Shown here: positions 57,914-64,000 of the stretch, in pieces | How the letters are laid out: each line of letters starts with the position of its first letter | Position numbering within the stretch: position 1 is the first letter of the stretch | Assembly (NCBI RefSeq): GCF_000014945.1 | Contig: NC_008553.1 | Coordinates: 1,116,001 to 1,180,000 of the forward strand | Origin: Methanothrix thermoacetophila PT | Lineage (GTDB): Archaea > Halobacteriota > Methanosarcinia > Methanotrichales > Methanotrichaceae | Direction: 5' to 3' | DNA length: 64,000 nt | Program-made: the position numbers and the translations under genes | Notes under the pieces: generated by a model | What the model was told of the DNA's origin: nothing | Databases searched by the model: none | Seen by the model: only the letters and a program-made list of their open reading frames with translations

Positions 57914-59719
57914 TTATCCCATGTAAATCCAGGCCTCTCCATTATCGTATATCCTGGACGTCTTCCTCTCGAGCTTCTCGATCTCATCCTGTCTAAGCGG
58001 CATTTTCTCCTTGAGCAGCCACTCACCGAATTCAGCGTATCGCATCATCCTCTCGCGAACCAGAACAAAGTCGATGCCGCCTGAGAACCTGTCTGGATCC
58101 AGCTTCTCGCGCGCAGAGGTGCTTTTCCGCTCCAGCAGATCTATTGAGAGATCTGATGTGATGTTTTCCAGCTGGAGCGAGGCGTATCCAACATATCTGT
58201 CTGTATGCAACATGCCCTCCGCCCTGCCTCTCAGATAGTCGAGCGCCATGATCTCCGTCTCCGGATGGTATATTATAGATGCCCTGGCGTCATACCTTGG
58301 ATCGCTCTGTGGGAACTCCTGTCCCCAGAAAACGGTTGATGGGAACGCCACAACCAGGCTGAAAAGACACATCAGAGCCATGGCGGTGGCTCCAGCTTTT
58401 GCATTCGACCTCTGGATCAGATATACAAAGCCATAAGCTCCGATAACCGCAAGCGATGGATATATGAACTCTATGAACCTTAGAGGATCCTCAAAATAGT
58501 ACAGCTTCAGTATGCTGCCCAGAAAGAGCACAGCTACACCGCCAGCCCACGCCAGGAACGGCATGCCCCTTGTATTCATAAAGCCCCTCAGGCCGATAAG
58601 CGCAAGGACGATCATCATAAGGCCGTTCGTATAGAATGACAGCGGATAGCTCAGCACGAAGAAGGATCTTCCAAGAAGAAAGTTCAGAGCAAAGGCTGCG
58701 CCGATTGCTGTAAATGCAATCAATCCATAATACACAGGCGCAGCGAGGTGCTGAAGGCGGTGTGCATGTGATCTAATGTATACGATACGATCTTCCAAAA
58801 GGCTGAGCGATACATAGATCGAGATTATGATAATGAATATCACAGCAACAGGATCTCCCGGGATTGCAGCTGGAATGAGCCTGTCTGCTGTGCCAATCAC
58901 AAGTCTGTAGATGCTTGGCAGTCTAATGCTCCACCACATGAGTGGAACAGCTAATGCAAAGAGCGAGAGGATAAGAGCCCTGAGGGCGTCTTTATGGTTT
59001 TCAGAAACGAACAGCAGGTACGCAATGGTGAATGAGTTGATCCAGACAACGAAGATCATTGCCGTCAAATGATGTGTGAGCGCGAGAGAACTTATGGTGA
59101 TAAGAGCAACCGGAAGGTATCGTGTGCTCCCAAGAGCTCTGTATGAGATGTAGAAAGCGATCAGCGCTATGGGGATGCCGAGAGATTCAGTTGCAGCCTG
59201 GGATATCCAGTGTATGTATGCGGTGCCAACTGAGAGGAGCAGGCCAGAGGTTATGGCGATCCTGTCATCGAAGAAATCCCTTGCGAGGAGATACAGGGAT
59301 ATGATGCCAGCTGCGCTGAATGAGGGAACCAAAAACTTCTGGAGTGGCATGGCTTCGGTGTGCATGTACGTCGACGCGGCCGCGATCAGAGCGTGAAGCG
59401 CAGGCTGCTGGTCGGGATAGTATGCAGGAGTGAGAAGTCCGCTCTTCATAATTTTGAGTATCATCGAGTACTCGAACCATGGGTCGCCCCATGTGAGATA
59501 CTCGAAGCGGAATGCCAGCACAAGTGATGACTGAATGCTGCAGAGGGCAAGGCCCGCCGGACTTTCTGTCAGCCAGGTGCGGTATATCAGAATCGAGTAG
59601 CAAGCTGCGAAAAGGATCACGGCCAGTATGTCAATCCTGCTCAGGGCGAGCCCCAAGAGACCTCCGAGAAAAAGCATGATCTCAAGTGCATGATTGCGCC
59701 TGTCAAGATGCTCTCTCAT
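57914..59719 (-). CDS. Polytopic membrane protein, GT-C-like (oligosaccharide or mannosyltransferase type)
   Basis: 601 residues from ATG 59719 (after GGAGGAG), with the ATG at 59734 as an alternative. About 13 helices occupy residues 15-450, with an early outside loop TWGDPWFEYSMILKIMKSG carrying an Asp-Pro-x-x-Glu feature like GT-C enzymes, and YYPDQQPALHALIAAASTY. The C-terminal 130 residues are a soluble domain. It is the first gene of the UDP-sugar operon, behind a TATA at 59761-59771. The donor would be a polyprenyl-phosphate sugar, by analogy. Confidence 0.72.
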   Translation of the reverse strand: MREHLDRRNHALEIMLFLGGLLGLALSRIDILAVILFAACYSILIYRTWLTESPAGLALCSIQSSLVLAFRFEYLTWGDPWFEYSMILKIMKSGLLTPAYYPDQQPALHALIAAASTYMHTEAMPLQKFLVPSFSAAGIISLYLLARDFFDDRIAITSGLLLSVGTAYIHWISQAATESLGIPIALIAFYISYRALGSTRYLPVALITISSLALTHHLTAMIFVVWINSFTIAYLLFVSENHKDALRALILSLFALAVPLMWWSIRLPSIYRLVIGTADRLIPAAIPGDPVAVIFIIIISIYVSLSLLEDRIVYIRSHAHRLQHLAAPVYYGLIAFTAIGAAFALNFLLGRSFFVLSYPLSFYTNGLMMIVLALIGLRGFMNTRGMPFLAWAGGVAVLFLGSILKLYYFEDPLRFIEFIYPSLAVIGAYGFVYLIQRSNAKAGATAMALMCLFSLVVAFPSTVFWGQEFPQSDPRYDARASIIYHPETEIMALDYLRGRAEGMLHTDRYVGYASLQLENITSDLSIDLLERKSTSAREKLDPDRFSGGIDFVLVRERMMRYAEFGEWLLKEKMPLRQDEIEKLERKTSRIYDNGEAWIYMG

Positions 59720-59760
59720 GCTCCTCCGACACATCTCATCATTTGAATCCTTTGCACATA

Positions 59761-59771
59761 CTTAATAAAAC
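59761..59771 (-). promoter_or_regulatory. TATA box of the long minus-strand glycan operon
   Basis: Minus strand GTTTTATTAAG, about 40 bases before ATG 59719. Confidence 0.45.
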
Positions 59772-59788
59772 TGATTCCGATCGTCATA

Positions 59789-60250
59789 TCATCGCGCTGC
59801 CAGCGTGATCATCCCGATTGCAATGCAGAGCCACGAGAAGCTGACATCCCTCGCAAATCTCGTAAGCACATCCACCGTCGCATACCCGGTGATGAACGAA
59901 GATATCATTATCGCTGCTCCGGGCAGCGGTTGAATCGAGACAGATCCTGTGAAGCAGTCGAGCGCGATCGCGCCGAGGACCGCGGACACACTTATGATGA
60001 ATGATATCAGAAGAGCATCATACAAATTCACTCCACGCATAAGATGAACTGTGAGTGTTGTGCCGAATCTCGTGACTCCGGGAAGTATCGAGAAGCTCTG
60101 GGCCAGTCCCAGGATGGCCATCTCCTTCGTGATGATCGCCTCTCTGTCTCCGGTGGACGAGCCGCGCAGCCTGAGCATCGGTCTTGTGATTATGAGCGGA
60201 CAGCCTATCAGCAGACCGAAAGCGAGCCGGAGGATCTTTTTGTGGCGCAT
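59789..60250 (-). CDS. Half-length UppP/BacA-like membrane protein
   Basis: 153 residues, against about 265 in undecaprenyl-diphosphatase. Only the second half of the family is present: MAILGLAQSFSILPGVTRFG corresponds to its second catalytic segment (normally PGVSRSG), followed by TLTVHLMRGVNLYDALLISF and two more helices. The N-terminal glutamate motif is missing, and the serines of the motif are Thr and Phe. It starts cleanly at an ATG after GATGATGAG, so it may be a trimmed functional protein or a remnant. It sits between DUF2117 and the glycan operon. Confidence 0.7.
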   Translation of the reverse strand: MRHKKILRLAFGLLIGCPLIITRPMLRLRGSSTGDREAIITKEMAILGLAQSFSILPGVTRFGTTLTVHLMRGVNLYDALLISFIISVSAVLGAIALDCFTGSVSIQPLPGAAIMISSFITGYATVDVLTRFARDVSFSWLCIAIGMITLAAR

Positions 60251-60254
60251 CTCA

Positions 60255-61376
60255 TCATCTGCCGTTGCATCGGATGACGGAGACGATGCGCTCTCCAGCC
60301 ACCTCTCTCACCATATCCAGCGCCTCATTCAGGCTTGACGGTCTGTGCTTTTCCGATATCGCTTTTATGGCCCTTCCGATTATGTCATCGTTCCCCTCTC
60401 TAACCCTGACGACCACGCTCCCCTCCGGCATGACAAGCCCGTTGCAGATGCAGTCGAGATCGCCATCGACTATCCCCAGCACCGGTATCCCAAGCCTGGA
60501 GAGAACATCTCCGGCGATGGCAGTTGTATCGTCTCCTATAGTTATTACAAATGATGCATCTGATGCATGCTCGAATGATTCCTCTGCAGCATGATCTATG
60601 ATCGCGAACCTGCCGTTCCTGCTCGTTTTGACAGAGGAAATCCTTGGTTTCAGCATCCCTGCGGTTCTCCGCACAGACCCACTTCTAAGTATCGCGGATC
60701 TCAGATCGACATAGGGGAGCTTCTCCAGACCGTGCCTCTTGAGATTGATCCCTCTCCCGCCGACAATCCTTCCGTCACGGGCCATGATCTCGACATGTGC
60801 ATCCGTGGCAGTGCCGATAACCGTGCCGTTGACGGAGATCCTCTCTCCCGGCAGGACCCCGCTCATCCTTCTCACGATAACATCGCCTTCCTGGCGCAGA
60901 TTGTCATAAGGCATGCAGGCGTCCAGAATATCAAAACCGAAATGTGATGCAAGGCCTTTTGCGATGGCATCGCTTTTCTCAGAGAGATTCGCAAGGGCTG
61001 CGACGAAGCGACCGCCGGAGTCCACCTGAACTAGGGGATTCGCGGGCCTTGCCCTTGCAGCCACGATCGCTCCAAAAACAAGCCCCGTCTCCCTGCTCTT
61101 CGCATGGTTCAGGAGAACTGTGAGATCCGAGTGCTGGAGGTCGTGCACAGACTGGCTGGGGGACCTGCGCCTGCTGATATCTATCCTTCTCTCAAGCCCG
61201 GCGTCGATGACCGCAACCCTGCCCATGGTACCGCCGAGGACTGCCACCACATCACCACGCTCCTCAAGCCACTCCAGGGCCTGAAGAGCAAACCCAGTAT
61301 CCACTACCTCAGGGCCATGAATTACAACGCCTATCAAGAGCCTGCGCTCATCCACCGCACTCGAGGTTCTCATCAT
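60255..61376 (-). CDS. DUF2117 family protein
   Basis: 373 residues from ATG 61376 (MMRTSSAVDERRLLIG would begin it); an ATG at 61388 and a GTG at 61355 are alternatives because ribosome sites are weak. The N-terminal third is a Rossmann-like fold (LLIGVVIHGPEVVDTGFALQ, VVAVLGGTMGRVAVIDAG) and the C-terminal part has GDDTTAIAGDVLSRLGIPVL and VDGDLDCICNGLVMPEGS. This is a methanogen-conserved family of unknown function. It overlaps the DUF2098 gene upstream, so the two are coupled. Confidence 0.75.
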   Translation of the reverse strand: MMRTSSAVDERRLLIGVVIHGPEVVDTGFALQALEWLEERGDVVAVLGGTMGRVAVIDAGLERRIDISRRRSPSQSVHDLQHSDLTVLLNHAKSRETGLVFGAIVAARARPANPLVQVDSGGRFVAALANLSEKSDAIAKGLASHFGFDILDACMPYDNLRQEGDVIVRRMSGVLPGERISVNGTVIGTATDAHVEIMARDGRIVGGRGINLKRHGLEKLPYVDLRSAILRSGSVRRTAGMLKPRISSVKTSRNGRFAIIDHAAEESFEHASDASFVITIGDDTTAIAGDVLSRLGIPVLGIVDGDLDCICNGLVMPEGSVVVRVREGNDDIIGRAIKAISEKHRPSSLNEALDMVREVAGERIVSVIRCNGR

Positions 61377-61620
61377 GGAGCCTGGCACGTTCCATCAGCT
61401 CTTTCTCCTCCTTCATCCTCTCCGTGAGATCCTCAAGAGACATGCCGCTGAGCTCCTTGCGCTCAGGGACCTTCTCTATGGGCTCCAGGTAGGATGTGAG
61501 GTAGTAGAGATCTGTGGAATCCAGAAGCGCCCAGGTCTCCCCGTCCTCCTCTTTTATGAGCTTTACGACCCCCACAGTCCCAGTACCGTTGTACCTGACC
61601 AGGGATCCTTCCTTTATCTC
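61348..61620 (-). CDS. DUF2098 family protein
   Basis: 90 residues from ATG 61620, which has GGTGATGGTG just before it; two earlier in-frame starts exist. A small beta-barrel-like domain (VRYNGTGTVGVVKLIKEEDG, ETWALLDSTDLYYLTSYLEP) is followed by a charged helix (MSLEDLTERMKEEKELMERA). Conserved in methanogens, function unknown. The barrel resembles RNA- or nucleotide-binding folds only in general outline. Confidence 0.78.
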   Translation of the reverse strand, partial: EIKEGSLVRYNGTGTVGVVKLIKEEDGETWALLDSTDLYYLTSYLEPIEKVPERKELSGMSLEDLTERMKEEKELMERARLHDENLECGG

Positions 61621-61858
61621 CATCACCATCACCATGCAAGCCGGAAGACTCATGATATTCTTCGTGTCTCTCTGGTTTAAGCCTTGCGATTTTGATAAAG
61701 CTCTCTGATTGGTTCAGAATCTGTGGGAGCAGCTGAGCGGTTTCGTTGTAAAAGTCTGACTGATCAAGCATAGATGATGCGGGACATGATACAGCCAACA
61801 GAGCTCTCTAAAACTACTGTTTCCTGTGATCGCCTGGGGGCAACGGGCTTCCAAAAGA

Positions 61859-61870
61859 TTAAATTGTATG
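61859..61870 (+). promoter_or_regulatory. Probable TATA box of the MoxR-DUF58 pair
   Basis: TTAAATTGTATG about 32-43 bases before ATG 61902; GGAGAG precedes the start. Confidence 0.35.
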
Positions 61871-61901
61871 TATCCGATTTGAGCTGGGGCTGGAGAGATA
61901 G

Positions 61902-62858
61902 ATGTCAGAGGATCTGAGTAGCATTTATGCGAGGGCGCCTGCAATATTCAGGGGGATACGTGGGGAGATCGAGAAGGTCATGGTCGGGCAGAGGGTGGCT
62001 ATAGAGCAGCTTCTCGCCTCCATAATCGCGGGAGGGCATGCGCTTCTTGAGTCCAACCCGGGCCTTGGGAAGACCCTGCTGATAAAGACCACAGCGAAGA
62101 CCATGAGCCTGAGCTTCAGCCGGATACAGTGCACACCTGATCTGATGCCGGCTGACATCACAGGGACCACGATCATCGAGGAGGTCGACGGGGAGAAGAG
62201 GTTCAGGTTCGAGCCCGGGCCGATATTCGCAAACATAGTCCTGGCGGATGAGATAAACAGAGCCTCGCCAAAGACGCAGTCTGCGATGCTCGAGTCGATG
62301 CAGGAGAAGCAGGTAACTGTTGGGAACAGGACCTACAGGCTCGACGATCCGTTCTTCGTCCTGGCAACGCAGAACCCGATAGAGATGGAGGGTACGTTCC
62401 CGCTTCCAGAGGCGCAGCTCGACAGGTTCCTCATGAAGATAAAGCTTGATTACCCATCGCCCGAGGAGGAGTTCCAGATCATGGAGCGATACACTGGACG
62501 GGTGGAGCCAAGGGTTCAGAGCGTTGCGAGCAAGGAGGAGATCCTGGGGCTGCAGCAGATAGCGAGGGAGGTGCCGATCTCCGAGGATCTCAGAAAGGCT
62601 GCAGTGCAGCTCGTGGTTTCTACAAGAAACTGGAATGGGGTGAGATACGGGGCCAGCCCGAGAGCCAGCATAGGTCTCGTCCTCGCAGCCAAATCAAGAG
62701 CTCTGCTCGACGGCAGGAACTACGTCTCCAGGGAGGATCTCCATGTCATGGCGTATCCTATCCTGAGGCACAGGCTCATACTGACATTCGAGGCTGAGCG
62801 GCGGGGCCTGACCCAGGACCAGGTGATCACCGACATACTGAAAGAGTTGAAAATCTGA
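61902..62858 (+). CDS. MoxR-type AAA+ ATPase
   Basis: 318 residues. Walker A ESNPGLGKTLLIK, Walker B IVLADEINRASPKTQSAMLE and sensor-1 FFVLATQNPIEMEGTFPLPE, then AQLDRFLMK (arginine finger region) and a C-terminal lid. MoxR proteins act as chaperones that assemble or activate partner proteins. The partner here is encoded one base downstream: a DUF58 protein with a von Willebrand-like domain. Confidence 0.92.
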   Translation: MSEDLSSIYARAPAIFRGIRGEIEKVMVGQRVAIEQLLASIIAGGHALLESNPGLGKTLLIKTTAKTMSLSFSRIQCTPDLMPADITGTTIIEEVDGEKRFRFEPGPIFANIVLADEINRASPKTQSAMLESMQEKQVTVGNRTYRLDDPFFVLATQNPIEMEGTFPLPEAQLDRFLMKIKLDYPSPEEEFQIMERYTGRVEPRVQSVASKEEILGLQQIAREVPISEDLRKAAVQLVVSTRNWNGVRYGASPRASIGLVLAAKSRALLDGRNYVSREDLHVMAYPILRHRLILTFEAERRGLTQDQVITDILKELKI

Positions 62859-62859
62859 T

Positions 62860-63714
62860 ATGGACACGGAGTTCTTCGAGGAGCTTGAGCGTTTCAGTTT
62901 GCTGGTCAAAAAGAGGGTATCCACAGCACATATTGGGTCCAGAAGGTCCATACGGTTCGGCCACGGGATAAGCCCTGTCGGATACCGCGAGTACAGGAAG
63001 GGGGATGACTTCAAGCTCGTCGACTGGAAGGTGTATGCAAGGACGGAACGGCTCTATGTCAGGGAGCATGAGGAGGAGCGGAGTCTTCTGGTTCACATCC
63101 TCCTTGACTCGAGCGGCAGCATGCGCTTCAACAGAAAGTTCGAGCTTGCATCGGAAATCGCTGCAGGCTTTGCGTTCATTGCAGCACAGGAGAACGAGAA
63201 GTTCTCAGTCTCCACCTTCGCAGAGGAGCTCAGGGCGGGGGAGCCTGTGAGGGGTGTCGGAAACCTCCTGAAGGTGATAGATCTCCTGGACGGCACCAAG
63301 CCATCTGGCGGCACGGATATACTGAAGGCATCAGACCAGTTCGACAGGATGATCTCGACGACCAGCCTTGTTGTTCTCATATCAGATATGCTGGACGATC
63401 TCGATAAGGTGGAGACCGCGATCTACAGATTGTCACGCCATGATCTCATCGTTGTGCAGATACTCTCGCATGAGGAGCGCGATCTCGGAATAGCCGGAGA
63501 TGCGAGGTTCATCGATATGGAGAGCGGAGAATCTCTCATAACAAGGGTGAGCCAGAGGCTCAGAGACGATTACAGATCCAGGCTCGAGGCGCACAACTCC
63601 AGGATATCAGAGGTCTGCGATTCTGTGGGGTCGAGTCGGTTTCTATTCGATTCGGAGATGCAGGTCTTCGATGCATTCTCAGAGATACTGAGAGCCGGAG
63701 TGCTTAAGGTCTGA
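62860..63714 (+). CDS. DUF58 domain protein with VWA-like fold
   Basis: 284 residues. DUF58 signature SPVGYREYRKGDDFKLVDWK followed by RTERLYVREHEEERSLLV, then the metal-site-like LLDSSGSMRFNRKFEL (MIDAS DxSxS) and PSGGTDILKASDQF. No transmembrane segment. It is the usual partner of MoxR and probably its substrate in a peptidase- or secretion-linked complex. The target in this organism is unknown. Confidence 0.88.
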   Translation: MDTEFFEELERFSLLVKKRVSTAHIGSRRSIRFGHGISPVGYREYRKGDDFKLVDWKVYARTERLYVREHEEERSLLVHILLDSSGSMRFNRKFELASEIAAGFAFIAAQENEKFSVSTFAEELRAGEPVRGVGNLLKVIDLLDGTKPSGGTDILKASDQFDRMISTTSLVVLISDMLDDLDKVETAIYRLSRHDLIVVQILSHEERDLGIAGDARFIDMESGESLITRVSQRLRDDYRSRLEAHNSRISEVCDSVGSSRFLFDSEMQVFDAFSEILRAGVLKV

Positions 63715-63795
63715 GGAGCGGTAGTAAGCATCTGAACGCACCCAAAAATCGCACTCTGTTTCTGCTTCAGCGGTTTCTTGCTCAAAAAAGATGCT

Positions 63796-63820
63796 GCTCG
63801 CATCGAGAATGCATGCGAGC
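63796..63820. terminator. Hairpin between convergent genes
   Basis: GCTCGCAT (63796-63803) and ATGCGAGC (63813-63820) form a perfect eight-base stem with a nine-base loop, placed between the end of the DUF58 gene and the end of the minus-strand gene at the right edge. A six-base A-run (63784-63789) just before it is a T-run on the minus strand, so it could stop transcription from the right-hand gene. Confidence 0.45.
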
Positions 63821-63854
63821 CCTGTATGCCCCAGTGCTCTCCTTTACTGAAGTA

Positions 63855-64000
63855 TCAGCAGAACAGACTCCTCACGACCTCTGTCAGTATCGGCCCTGCT
63901 GTGTCTATTATCTTCGCCTCGAAGATCCAGCCTCTCTTCTCCGGCAGCTCACCTGTCACCATTATCGCACATCCCTCATACTGGCTCAGATCTAGCTCAT
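63855..64000 (-). CDS. C-terminal end of an unidentified protein (partial)
   Basis: The last 47 codons are visible, ending in a TGA at 63855-63857. The chain includes LDLSQYEGCAIMVTGELPEK and ends TEVVRSLFC. The repeated beta strands suggest an OB-fold-like end, as in nucleic-acid-binding proteins, but too little is present to name a family. The start lies beyond the right edge. Confidence 0.55.
   Translation of the reverse strand, partial: ELDLSQYEGCAIMVTGELPEKRGWIFEAKIIDTAGPILTEVVRSLFC

Noticed and set aside
61620-61653. His-rich or repeated start region (ATGGTGATGGTG) before the DUF2098 gene
   Set aside because: It is best explained as a ribosome site (GGTGAT) repeated before the true ATG at 61620, not a coding repeat or tag.
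1-64000. CRISPR array, rRNA or tRNA genes
   Set aside because: No regularly spaced repeats of CRISPR length and no rRNA or complete tRNA pattern were found by reading both strands; this is a by-eye result.

Overview
The window comes from an acetoclastic methanogenic archaeon of the Methanothrix (Methanosaeta) type. This rests on an F420H2-dehydrogenase-like (Fpo) operon of eleven reading frames with no FpoF or FpoO gene beside it, archaeal TATA/BRE promoters, frequent TTG and GTG starts with GGAGG/GGTGAT ribosome sites, methanogen families (DUF2098, DUF2117) and moderately GC-rich coding DNA. The species assignment is inference.

Layout. 1-6.5 kb: end of a secreted-protein gene, a small membrane protein, then a minus-strand nickel/peptide-type ABC importer operon (binding protein, SAM methyltransferase, two permeases, two ATPases). 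7.0-8.8 kb: an apparently intact IS1634-type insertion sequence with terminal inverted repeats. 8.8-12.1 kb: a FecB/FecCD-type importer lacking its ATPase but carrying an alpha/beta hydrolase, behind a promoter with a perfect 19-bp palindrome. 12.4-19.6 kb: scattered housekeeping and regulatory genes: an APS-kinase-like protein, an HTH regulator, an FMN-binding protein, a MutS-like ATPase divergent from a degenerate FtsZ-like protein, TyrS and a small secreted protein. 19.7-30.0 kb: fpoA, B, CD (fused), H, I, J1, J2, K, L, M, N, encoding the proton-pumping membrane and connecting modules. 30.7-31.0 kb: an IscA/HesB-like protein.

31.0-61.4 kb is mostly a cell-surface glycan region. A plus-strand block holds two sugar-nucleotide SDR enzymes, a GT4 enzyme and a Wzm/Wzt-type ABC polysaccharide exporter. 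Two minus-strand methyltransferases follow, then a plus-strand group of four exported proteins (two large Ser/Thr/Ala/Gly-rich ones, a membrane-anchored rhodanese-like protein and a Pro-containing one). A long minus-strand run encodes a polytopic membrane protein, DUF1616, a UPF0104 protein, Ugd, GalU, a UDP-xylose-synthase-like enzyme, a TIM-barrel protein, an ArnC/GtrB-like GT2, an EmrE/ArnE-like protein, an ArnT/PMT-like membrane protein, a coiled-coil methyltransferase and a 1261-residue triple glycosyltransferase. A half-length UppP-like protein lies just upstream. Together these suggest synthesis of UDP-GlcA and UDP-pentose, loading on a polyprenyl phosphate, flipping and transfer at the cell surface, plus a separate ABC-exported polymer. 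In a Methanothrix this could serve the sheath or envelope, but that is inference.

61.3-64.0 kb: the DUF2117/DUF2098 pair, a MoxR-DUF58 pair and the C-terminal end of another gene. I found no rRNA, tRNA or CRISPR array. Intergenic DNA carries at least two degenerate repeat families.
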